Assembly: GCA_964561825.1 (NCBI GenBank)
Contig: CAZLSB010000142.1
Span: 1-10,421 of the forward strand
DNA length: 10,421 bases
Direction of reading: 5' to 3'
Source of the DNA: JADKFD01 sp964561825
Lineage (GTDB): Bacteria > Pseudomonadota > Gammaproteobacteria > Xanthomonadales > SZUA-5
The notes beneath the pieces are model-generated. The model did no database searches. It saw nothing but the letters and a program-made list of their open reading frames with translations, and had not been told where the DNA came from. The position numbers were made by a program, and so were the translations under genes. Positions 1-6,711 of the stretch are shown one piece after another (positions within the stretch are counted from its first letter, which is position 1; each line of letters opens with the position of its first letter).

Positions 1-67
1 GGCGGTGGACCGCAGCTTGTCTGCGCCGCAATCTGCGTGCCTCAATCTCAGCCAAAGGAGGTTCAAC

Positions 68-445
68 ATGCCACTTGCCCATGCTCGACCAGTTGCGTTG
101 CTTATCACTCGTGATCGCAAGCTATCCGAGGCGTTTTATGGTGAGGTATTGGGTCTGCGCCGCTTGCCCGGTGACGACTATGCGGCGGTTTTCGACCTTG
201 CAGGCGTCCAGTTGCGGCTGACCGAGGTGCCCGAGCATGCCGCTTCAGCGCATCCGGTACTCGGTTGGCAGGTGCCCGACATCGAGGCTACGGTGACCGC
301 ACTGGCGGCGAAGAGGGTCGCGATGACGATCTATGCCGGCATGGGACAGGACGCACTGGGAATCTGGACTTCGCCGGATGGCGCTGCGAAGGTCGCGTTT
401 TTCGCCGATCCGGATGGCAATGGCCTTAGTTTGACGCAGTGTTAG
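68..445 (+). CDS. VOC-family (glyoxalase/bleomycin-resistance fold) protein
   Basis: A 125-residue protein with the length and pattern of a single vicinal-oxygen-chelate domain. An N-terminal beta-alpha unit ends in a segment of the type 'FYGEVLGL' (about residues 23-30). The middle holds 'GWQVPDIEATV', and the C-terminal strand follows 'DPDGNGLSL', which is the classic VOC ending. The reading frame is open further upstream, but an excellent Shine-Dalgarno (AAAGGAGG at 54-61) sits 6 nt before the ATG at 68, so that start is chosen. The acidic metal ligand usually found just after the final motif is Gln here ('SLTQC'), so metal-dependent glyoxalase activity should not be assumed. The substrate is unknown. 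The gene stands alone, about 90 bp before an unrelated same-strand gene. The family call is firm and no function is claimed. Confidence 0.88.
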   Translation: MPLAHARPVALLITRDRKLSEAFYGEVLGLRRLPGDDYAAVFDLAGVQLRLTEVPEHAASAHPVLGWQVPDIEATVTALAAKRVAMTIYAGMGQDALGIWTSPDGAAKVAFFADPDGNGLSLTQC

Positions 446-447
446 CT

Positions 448-464
448 GACTGAATTGTTCAGTC
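448..464 (+). terminator. Short hairpin just after the VOC gene, possible weak terminator
   Basis: A perfect 7-bp stem (GACTGAA / TTCAGTC) with a 3-nt loop begins 3 nt after the VOC stop codon. It is AT-rich and is followed by a pyrimidine-rich stretch (about 469-478) rather than a clean T-run. It would therefore be a weak intrinsic terminator at best, or it may only protect the 3' end of the mRNA. Confidence 0.3.
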
Positions 465-486
465 GTGACTTCTTTCCCATGCGCGC

Positions 487-516
487 TTCGGTGTATTGGT
501 TCACTATTACACCGAA
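487..516. promoter_or_regulatory. Inverted repeat in the leader of the DUF2884 gene
   Basis: Two 9-bp arms, TTCGGTGTA (487-495) and TACACCGAA (508-516), are perfectly complementary across a 12-nt centre. The element ends 8 nt before the GGAG ribosome-binding site (525-528) of the DUF2884 gene. An alternative stem TGGTTC (497-502) / GAACCA (514-519) competes for part of the right arm, so two mutually exclusive hairpins are possible. It could be a protein operator or an RNA leader structure. I see no convincing -35/-10 pair that would settle which. Confidence 0.4.
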
Positions 517-536
517 CCACATCTGGAGATTAGCTC

Positions 537-1295
537 ATGTATCGCTCACTTTCATTGGCCCTGGCCGCTGCGCTGATGGCACCCTTGTCGCAGGCGATGG
601 CGGAGGTTCACATTGATAGCCGTTGCGAGGTGAATAGCCCTTACAACTTGAAGGTAGAACCTAGCCGCTTGGTCTTCAGTAAAGAGGGCGCGGTCATTGC
701 CTTTGCCCAAGGTCAGTTGTACCTGGACGGTAAGCTCATTGATCTGAGCAGTGCAGACAGCGATCGCGTCGCGGCGTTTGAACAGGATGCGCGTGCGCTC
801 ATTCCAGAGGTCAAAGCGGTCGCCCATGAAGCGATTGAACTTGCGTTTGTGGCATTGCACCGGGTGATCGACACCTTTGCGACCGACAGCAACAAGGCTA
901 GTTTCAACGCCGAACTCGAAGCCATGCGCAATGAGATTGCCAGCGCGGTGACACGCGCCGAGTCAACCAGCGAGTTTGAAAACGGCGACTTCGAAACCAA
1001 AATCAGCGAATTCGCGACGCGTATGGCGCCGCGCGTGGCGGGTGAACTTGCCAGTCAGGCGATCGCTGCCGCGATGAAAGGTGACGGAACCACGGCGAAT
1101 GCCATTGAAGCCAAAGCGAAACGACTGGAACGCGACATTGAAGCCTCGGTTGAGGCGCCAGCCAAAGCACTGGAAGCGCGTGTCGATGCGCTTTGCCCGC
1201 GTGTGCAAGCCCTCGATCGCCTCGACAATCAGTTAGAACTGCGCCTGCCCAATGGCGAGCCACTCAATCTGCTGCGGGTCAAGTACAAGGCTTGA
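537..1295 (+). CDS. DUF2884 (YggN-like) family exported protein
   Basis: A 252-residue protein with a short Sec signal peptide (basic start, hydrophobic 5-17, likely cleavage near A20 or after 'AMA' at 20-22). Its mature part fits the DUF2884/YggN family: 'IDSRCEV' after the signal, then 'GQLYLDGK' (59-66), an amphipathic helical middle (about 80-215), and a short C-terminal strand region. The only two cysteines of the mature protein, C30 and C220, lie near its two ends and could form a disulfide in the periplasm. The family has no established biochemical role. GGAG at 525-528 supports the ATG at 537. The gene has its own 90-bp leader containing an inverted repeat, and it converges on the DUF3703 gene with a palindromic element between them. 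Family assignment is from recognised sequence pattern; periplasmic location is inferred from the signal peptide. Confidence 0.85.
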   Translation: MYRSLSLALAAALMAPLSQAMAEVHIDSRCEVNSPYNLKVEPSRLVFSKEGAVIAFAQGQLYLDGKLIDLSSADSDRVAAFEQDARALIPEVKAVAHEAIELAFVALHRVIDTFATDSNKASFNAELEAMRNEIASAVTRAESTSEFENGDFETKISEFATRMAPRVAGELASQAIAAAMKGDGTTANAIEAKAKRLERDIEASVEAPAKALEARVDALCPRVQALDRLDNQLELRLPNGEPLNLLRVKYKA

Positions 1296-1321
1296 TCGAC
1301 AGAGCAGCGACGCCGCTTTTG

Positions 1322-1433
1322 GTGGGTTTGGACTTGTCCAAACGCTTCTGCTTCGGCTTTTCCGGGTTCTGCAGGCGTGACGGAACCATCGCGAACAGCA
1401 ACCGCAACAGCGTTCGAACAAGTCCGAACCCAC
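1322..1433. repeat. REPIN-like inverted pair of palindromes
   Basis: Left arm 1322-1344 and right arm 1411-1433 match as an inverted repeat at 20 of 23 positions, and both outer ends read GTGGG inward. Each arm is itself a small palindrome: TTTGGAC/GTCCAAA on the left, and TTCGAAC/GTCCGAA with one mismatch on the right. A tetra- or pentanucleotide tag plus palindrome, present twice in opposite orientation with about 66 bp between, is the layout of bacterial REP doublets (BIME/REPIN). It fills most of the 158-bp space between the convergent DUF2884 and DUF3703 genes, a typical REP location. There is no T-run, so I do not call it a terminator, although it could form a long cruciform or RNA hairpin. 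Confidence 0.65.
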
Positions 1434-1453
1434 AATAGCTGCACAATTGCCGA

Positions 1454-1807
1454 TCAACCTTGATCGCGCGTGTCCAACAACAGCGCACGCAAGTCTTCAG
1501 GTATTGGCATCGGCTTTAGTGGATTGACATTTGCGCCGCCGGTGTTGCCGAGTGGAACCCAGATACGCGAAAAAATCAGCGCCGCCGCAATGCGCATGAT
1601 CTGTCCGACGATTTCGCGCCAGTCCTGGCGCTGCCAGCCGATCGCCAGCATGGCGATGTGACTGCGCACGTGCGGCCAAGTGTGGCGCTGGCTAAGAATG
1701 TGCGCACGTGCCAGGTGCCAGAATGCTCGATTAAAATCCTGGCTGCGTCGGGCTTCAGCGGCCATCGCCATTTCTGCGGCGAACGCCGCTTTCAAGGTTT
1801 CACGCAT
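1454..1807 (-). CDS. DUF3703 family protein
   Basis: A 117-residue cytosolic protein with the conserved pattern of DUF3703. It has 'HLARAHILSQ' (31-40), 'WPHVRSH' (44-50), 'GWQRQDWRE' (57-65), the near-invariant 'GNTGGANV' (87-94) and 'PMPIPEDLRALL' (99-110). No function is established for the family. An in-frame TTG lies two codons upstream, but the ATG at 1807 is preferred as the normal codon. No strong Shine-Dalgarno is visible for either; a weak GGAA lies about 8 nt before the ATG. The gene stands alone, convergent with the DUF2884 gene and divergent from the pirin gene across about 160 bp. Confidence 0.85.
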   Translation of the reverse strand: MRETLKAAFAAEMAMAAEARRSQDFNRAFWHLARAHILSQRHTWPHVRSHIAMLAIGWQRQDWREIVGQIMRIAAALIFSRIWVPLGNTGGANVNPLKPMPIPEDLRALLLDTRDQG

Positions 1808-1885
1808 AGCCAATTCCGCGGTGTTTGGCGCACTACATTAGCGATTATGGCCATTCGCGCAACGATCTATTCCGCAGATCACACC

Positions 1886-1913
1886 TTGTCAGGCGCCACA
1901 GCGCCTCTATCTT
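1886..1913 (+). promoter_or_regulatory. Candidate sigma70 promoter for the pirin gene
   Basis: TTGTCA (1886-1891, 5 of 6 to the -35 consensus) and TATCTT (1908-1913, 4 of 6 to the -10) are separated by 16 bp. The spacer contains a small hairpin, GGCGC-CACA-GCGCC (1892-1905), which could be an operator. The position, about 57 bp before the pirin start codon, is reasonable. This is a pattern match only. Confidence 0.35.
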
Positions 1914-1969
1914 GTGACCAAGCGGCGCTCTGACGCCGGGAACCGAACACCCTATCTGCGGAGAACGCG

Positions 1970-2712
<743 letters not shown>

Positions 2713-2812
2713 ACATGGAGCGAGCCAGCAGTAGCAGAATGTCGATTTCGCCTGCGCTCATTCGTTATGCTGAAGCACCCACACGGTGTGAATCGGCGAA
2801 CGGCGATCTGCC

Positions 2813-2821
2813 ATGCAATAG
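2813..2821 (+). other. Ancestral start of the YCII gene with amber codon (ATG CAA TAG)
   Basis: Immediately before the usable ATG at 2822, in the same frame, lie the three codons ATG CAA TAG. YCII/DGPF proteins typically begin with a pattern like M-K/Q-Y-M-L-L-I-Y-G. A TAT or TAC third codon would restore exactly 'MQYMLLIYG', so a single-base change (or base-call error) at 2821 appears to have made a stop. Confidence 0.6.
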
Positions 2822-3181
2822 ATGTTGTTGATTTACGGCGACGAGAAGCAGTTTTCTCAACTTTCGGATGCCGCAATCGGTGCAATCATGCAGGCCTACG
2901 AGGACTGTTCGCAGGCACTCGCCGCGGCTGGCATGCTGCGCGGTGGTGCTGAATTGGCACCCACGTCCAGCGCAAGCACGGTGCGGGTGCGCAACAGCAA
3001 GGTACTCACCACCGACGGCCCGTTTATGGAAACCAAAGAGCAACTGGGTGGTTATTTTTTGATCGAGGTGCCAAACCTGGATGAAGCCATCGCCTGGGCA
3101 GCGAAGATTCCGTCGGCATTAGATGGCTGCATCGAAGTACGACCACAAACTGCAAATCAGACTAATCCGACCGGCTGCTAG
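2822..3181 (+). CDS. YCII-related (DGPF domain) protein
   Basis: A 119-residue protein with the YCII/DGPF fold. It has an N-terminal 'LLIYGDE' strand, a helix to about residue 38, 'VRVRNSKVLTTDGPF' with the name-giving DGPF at 65-68, 'TKEQLGGYFLIEV', and a closing 'LDGCIEVRP' strand. Family members form ferredoxin-like dimers of unknown activity and often sit next to ECF sigma factors, but no sigma factor is adjacent here. The ATG at 2822 has no Shine-Dalgarno and is probably not the original start; the three codons before it look like the lost N-terminus with a stop at codon 3. The missing part would be about three residues, so the protein could still fold if translated. The C-terminus runs about 12 residues past the usual 'EVRP' end. 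It converges on the esterase gene across 71 bp with no clear terminator. Confidence 0.8.
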   Translation: MLLIYGDEKQFSQLSDAAIGAIMQAYEDCSQALAAAGMLRGGAELAPTSSASTVRVRNSKVLTTDGPFMETKEQLGGYFLIEVPNLDEAIAWAAKIPSALDGCIEVRPQTANQTNPTGC

Positions 3182-3252
3182 GTTAATTTGAGGATGAAGC
3201 GCCAGTTCGAGCGCACTGCGCACTGCCGCCCGGTTAGGTCAAGCTTGCCTGC

Positions 3253-4530
3253 CTATTGCCCTGCACCGCTTCCAAGCTTGGCGGGAGCGGCCAACAGAAA
3301 ACGTAGGGGATCTTGCAAACGCGCGCGCCACGCCGCCTCACTGTGTTCGGCGCCTTGATAAGCACGCACGACAAAATCACGCTGTTCCACAAAGCCTTGC
3401 GCCAATAACCACTGCCGGACCTGGGCGTGGCTAGGGCCGTATTCTGCATCCAGCCCCACCGTGCCGTAGTCAAACCACATTCTTGCTGTGCTCGGGGCGC
3501 GCATTCCGGCTTCGATATCACGCAATACATAGGGCTTGGAGTTAGGTGTAGCCGGCGTAGTCGCGTCAGCGAAATACTGTGCAACAATCGACTCTGATAA
3601 TGGAAAATGCGTGGACATACACCCGCAGCTGCCGAAGTACTGAGATTGCTGAGTGACTAAGTAAAATGACAATAATCCACCCATTGATGATCCGATATGT
3701 GCGGTGTTTTGCGGCCCAGTGCGCGTGCGAAAATCGGCATTCACTCTGGGCAGCAATTCCTCAGTCAAAAACTGCGCGTAACGCGGCGCAGCGTGCCACG
3801 GCGAATACTCCATTCCACGTGAACTTGAGTTCCACACGCCCACCACAATCGCCGGTTCAACTCCCTCAGCGACGAGTTTCATCATAGCCTCGTCTACACC
3901 CCAATCGACACCAGTATTGGCGATGCGTGGATCAAACAAATTCTGTCCATCGCTCATGTAAATGACTCGATAGCGCTGTTGCGGGTGTGCCTGATACTCC
4001 GGAGGCAACCAAATGGATACGTGCCTGGTGTGCGCAAGATGGGCTGAAGGCACGTCTTTCCAATACACCAGTGTGCCCAGCACGCCGGAGCCCTGCCAAT
4101 CCTCAATATAGGCCAGAGGATCTTTCTTAAAGTCGACAATTTCTATTCGAACTTGGCGGTTGGCATCCACTTTCATTTTGCGGTTTGGCATCACCATGCC
4201 AGATGGGCCCACCGCCTCGCGCTCCCAACTGCCCAAAGTAAACTTGTATTCAAAATGAAAATCTTGCGGGAGCTGAATTTCCGCAGTGCGAATTTTGCCC
4301 TGTCCGCTCATTAATAAACCGTTCGGGTTCCACGGCCCCAAAGCGTCGACGTTACCGGTCAAATACACCGGGCCGGTCACACCATCGGGCAGTTGCACTC
4401 GAATGCTGACGCGGTATTCTTTTTGTGCCGTGACGAATGGCTTACTAACCGATTCTGAGTCGGGTATCTGCTCGTTAGACGCGCAGGAGATTAATAAGCA
4501 GATCAGAAGCAGCAGATTAAAAAGGCGCAT
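3253..4530 (-). CDS. Predicted lipoprotein: CBM20-like domain plus esterase-D type alpha/beta hydrolase
   Basis: A 425-residue protein. Residues 1-16 form a lipoprotein signal with lipobox L13-I14-S15-C16, so it is probably anchored in the membrane through C16. Residues about 38-132 resemble a starch-binding CBM20-type beta-sandwich: 'VYLTGNVDALGPWNPN' (55-70), 'FHFEYKFTLGSWERE' (91-105) and 'NRKMKV' (116-121). Residues about 145-415 are a PF00756-like esterase: 'VSIWLPPEY' (171-179), 'VIYMSDGQNLFD' (189-200), nucleophile S282 in 'GSSMGG' (280-285), likely acid D361 and likely His H396 in 'GAEHSE'. Putative enzymes of this fold cut esters such as siderophores or acylated sugars; the substrate here is unknown. 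The start is at the ATG after the upstream gene's stop (4 nt between), because the longer open frame lacks a signal and overlaps that gene. Translation is likely coupled to the upstream membrane protein. Confidence 0.85.
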   Translation of the reverse strand: MRLFNLLLLICLLISCASNEQIPDSESVSKPFVTAQKEYRVSIRVQLPDGVTGPVYLTGNVDALGPWNPNGLLMSGQGKIRTAEIQLPQDFHFEYKFTLGSWEREAVGPSGMVMPNRKMKVDANRQVRIEIVDFKKDPLAYIEDWQGSGVLGTLVYWKDVPSAHLAHTRHVSIWLPPEYQAHPQQRYRVIYMSDGQNLFDPRIANTGVDWGVDEAMMKLVAEGVEPAIVVGVWNSSSRGMEYSPWHAAPRYAQFLTEELLPRVNADFRTRTGPQNTAHIGSSMGGLLSFYLVTQQSQYFGSCGCMSTHFPLSESIVAQYFADATTPATPNSKPYVLRDIEAGMRAPSTARMWFDYGTVGLDAEYGPSHAQVRQWLLAQGFVEQRDFVVRAYQGAEHSEAAWRARLQDPLRFLLAAPAKLGSGAGQ

Positions 4531-4534
4531 AGGT

Positions 4535-5200
4535 TTATCCAAGAAACAAGACCACGACAATATTGACGGGTACCAAAACCGCCAGCGGAATCCACGCCAC
4601 ATTCGGCAATCGGATGCGATCTAATTCAGCACGCAGCAGCGTGGCGATGGCATTTTCATCGCCCAACGATTGCGCGCGCCGCAGTAGCTCGGGGTTGGAT
4701 AGGTGCTGTGCAAATGGCAGCCGTTTCAATAAAAGCTTGACGAGTTTTTGCAGCCACCAACGCTTGGCCGGCACATGCTGCGCCACATCGTCTATGGATG
4801 AGACTATTTTTTTGAACTGCGGCGCGATTGGTTCGCTAGTTCGGGTCACTAATGCGGCAGCGCGTGCTGCGACGGCATCCAATAGCGGACCGCTCAAAAT
4901 ATTCCAAATGTATTCGAGCGCAGTCGCCAGTCCCTGCCGATAGCCCAACACGAGGTAAGCGATTAACGTCAATACGAGGAACGGCAATAACATCCCGGAA
5001 ACGAATAAAGATGCCCAATTCCCAGATTGCCAAGCAGACTGCAGGCCAGGATATTGCGAGTAGAGCAGCAACCCATTTAATGCAATGCCGCCGACCACAC
5101 AAAATAATATCCGCGAAATGACCAAATAGCCGACGCGGGCTGCGTGAGAAACAACGATGGAAAAGCTATCGGACAATCGACCCATGTGCTTTTTAACCAT
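4535..5200 (-). CDS. Uncharacterised inner-membrane protein
   Basis: I do not recognise a family for this 221-residue protein. It shows a basic N-terminus, two hydrophobic segments (about 24-47 and 64-86), and a soluble, helical, Lys/Arg/Ala-rich middle (about 90-198). A final hydrophobic segment (about 200-220) ends at the stop codon. This predicts three membrane spans, with the central domain probably cytosolic by charge. The ATG at 5200 is used; an in-frame TTG at 5209 and an ATG at 5185 are alternatives, and none has a good Shine-Dalgarno. It sits 79 bp downstream of the E3 gene on the same strand, after a REP-like element. Its stop is 4 nt before the lipoprotein-esterase start, so the two are likely translated together. 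Any function in assembly, export or signalling for the esterase would be guesswork. Confidence 0.75.
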   Translation of the reverse strand: MVKKHMGRLSDSFSIVVSHAARVGYLVISRILFCVVGGIALNGLLLYSQYPGLQSAWQSGNWASLFVSGMLLPFLVLTLIAYLVLGYRQGLATALEYIWNILSGPLLDAVAARAAALVTRTSEPIAPQFKKIVSSIDDVAQHVPAKRWWLQKLVKLLLKRLPFAQHLSNPELLRRAQSLGDENAIATLLRAELDRIRLPNVAWIPLAVLVPVNIVVVLFLG

Positions 5201-5220
5201 GTCGATCAAGCAACAAGCGG

Positions 5221-5273
5221 CGGCTCCGCTCTACAAAAGCGGACAGCGAAAGCGGAGCAAGCTCCGCTCTGCA
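5221..5273. repeat. REP-like palindromes between the E3 gene and the membrane-protein gene
   Basis: The segment holds two hairpins. One is TCCGCT/AGCGGA (5225-5230 / 5238-5243). The other is a perfect 8-bp stem, AGCGGAGC/GCTCCGCT (5251-5258 / 5261-5268). On the minus strand, the motif G-T/C-AGAGCGGAGC occurs twice as a direct repeat. A 5' GTAG-like tag followed by a palindrome is the hallmark of one class of REP sequences. The first hairpin on the transcribed strand begins 11 nt after the E3 stop codon, where it could stabilise the upstream mRNA or reduce read-through into the next two genes. No T-run follows, so a classical terminator is not supported. Confidence 0.6.
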
Positions 5274-5279
5274 ACAGCA

Positions 5280-6692
5280 TCAGCCGTGAATCGCATGTCC
5301 CAACGCGGCCAACGCGGCTTCCGGCAGGGTTTCGGTCATCGTGGGGTGCACGTGGATGGTGCCGGACAAATCCTCCAAACGTGCGCCCATTTCTAGCGCT
5401 AACGCGAATTCGCCTGATAATTCAGACACATGCGCGCCAACCGCGTGAATACCGAGCACCAAGTGATTGTCGGCGCGCGCAGTAACGCGTACAAAACCGC
5501 CGTCATGACCCGCTTGCATGGCGAGCGAGCGACCGTTCGCGGCAAACGGAAATTGGCCCACGACTATGTCAATGCCTTTGGCTTTTGCCTCGTCTGGCGA
5601 TAATCCCACGCCGACTAATTCTGGCTCGGTGAAACACACCGCGGCAATCGCCACTGGATTGAAGGAGCGCCGCTTGCCGGCGATGATCTCGGCAACCATT
5701 TCTCCCTGCGCGGAGGCCTTATGGGCCAACATTGGCTCACCCACCAAATCACCAATCGCCCAGACATTGCGCATGGACGTGCGGCATTGATCGTCCACTT
5801 TGACAAAAGCGCCGTTCATCGTAACGGCCATCTGTTCCAGGCCCCACCCTTGCGTCGCTGGCCGCCGCCCAACCGCAACCAGCACTTTGTCACACGCCAA
5901 TAACGTGCGTTCGCCGCTTGCTGCTTCAACTTCAAGCGCGCGGCCAGTGTCCGATTCGACTACCGACAGCGCTTTGGTTTGCAGGTGCACGTCGATTTTT
6001 CGCTGTTTGAGCCAATTTTCGACCGGTTTGAGCAGCGGCCGATCGAATAAGGTCAGGATGCGATCGAGCGCTTCAACAAACACCACTTGGCTGCCCATAC
6101 GCGCATAGGCCATGCCCAATTCCATGCCGATATAACCTGCGCCAATCACCGCCAATCGTTGGGGCACCTCACGCTGCAATAGCGCTTCGGTTGACGACCA
6201 GACATGTTCGCCATAGGGAATGCTCGGAATGCCGGCAACCACCGATCCGGTCGCCAGAATAACGTGTTCGGTGCTGATCTGAACGGGTCCTTCGCTGCTT
6301 TGCACGCTGCAGTTTTTGGCGTCAGTGAATACGGCTTGGCCTTGGACTACGCGCACTTTGGCCTTTTTCAACAGCGCAGCAACGCCGCCGTTGAGTTTGT
6401 CGACCACCGTCTCTTTCCAGTCGACCGCGCCGCCCAGATCAAATAGGGGCGCGCTGTCTAAGCGTATACCCAGTTTGCCTGCTCCGACGTGCTGCAACAT
6501 GGCCTCAAATTTGCCGGCCACATGAATCATCGCTTTGGACGGAATACACCCACGAATCAGGCAAGTTCCGCCCAATCGATCGGCCTCAACCAGGGTGGTT
6601 TTTAGTCCTAATTGGCCGCAGCGAATCGCCGCGACATAACCACCGGGACCACCGCCCACTACCAGTACATTCGTTTCGATTCGTTCGGACAT
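5280..6692 (-). CDS. lpdV: Dihydrolipoyl dehydrogenase (E3) of the branched-chain 2-oxoacid dehydrogenase complex
   Basis: A 470-residue flavoprotein that reoxidises dihydrolipoyl groups on E2 and passes electrons through FAD to NAD+. Visible signatures are the FAD fold 'GGGPGGY' (13-19) and the redox-active disulfide C44/C49 in 'GGTCLIRGC'. Others are the NAD fold 'GAGYIGMELG' (184-193), the second FAD motif 'AIGDL' (312-316), and the catalytic dyad H449/E454 in 'HPTMTE' at the dimer interface. The usual Asn after the first cysteine pair's Leu is replaced ('LIR' instead of 'LNV/LNI'), which is a lineage variation and does not affect the cysteines. A longer open frame runs upstream into the E2 gene; the ATG at 6692 is chosen because homologues start there and AAGG lies about 10 nt before it. 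It is the last gene of the bkd cluster, 19 nt after E2. The symbol lpdV rests on context, since E3 proteins are shared among complexes in some bacteria. Confidence 0.95.
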   Translation of the reverse strand: MSERIETNVLVVGGGPGGYVAAIRCGQLGLKTTLVEADRLGGTCLIRGCIPSKAMIHVAGKFEAMLQHVGAGKLGIRLDSAPLFDLGGAVDWKETVVDKLNGGVAALLKKAKVRVVQGQAVFTDAKNCSVQSSEGPVQISTEHVILATGSVVAGIPSIPYGEHVWSSTEALLQREVPQRLAVIGAGYIGMELGMAYARMGSQVVFVEALDRILTLFDRPLLKPVENWLKQRKIDVHLQTKALSVVESDTGRALEVEAASGERTLLACDKVLVAVGRRPATQGWGLEQMAVTMNGAFVKVDDQCRTSMRNVWAIGDLVGEPMLAHKASAQGEMVAEIIAGKRRSFNPVAIAAVCFTEPELVGVGLSPDEAKAKGIDIVVGQFPFAANGRSLAMQAGHDGGFVRVTARADNHLVLGIHAVGAHVSELSGEFALALEMGARLEDLSGTIHVHPTMTETLPEAALAALGHAIHG

Positions 6693-6711
6693 GTTTGGAT
6701 GCCTTTTGCGC

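Noticed and set aside
1658..1933. Plus-strand open frame of 91 codons overlapping the DUF3703 gene
   Set aside because: It lies antisense to a well-conserved gene, shows no family pattern and has no ribosome-binding site.
3182..3252. Possible bidirectional terminator between the YCII and esterase genes
   Set aside because: Only 4-bp GCGC stems and a short GCGCACT direct repeat are present, with no T-run on either strand.
4531..4602. N-terminal extension of the esterase by 24 residues
   Set aside because: It would overlap the upstream membrane-protein gene and bury the clear lipoprotein signal that begins at the Met encoded at 4530.
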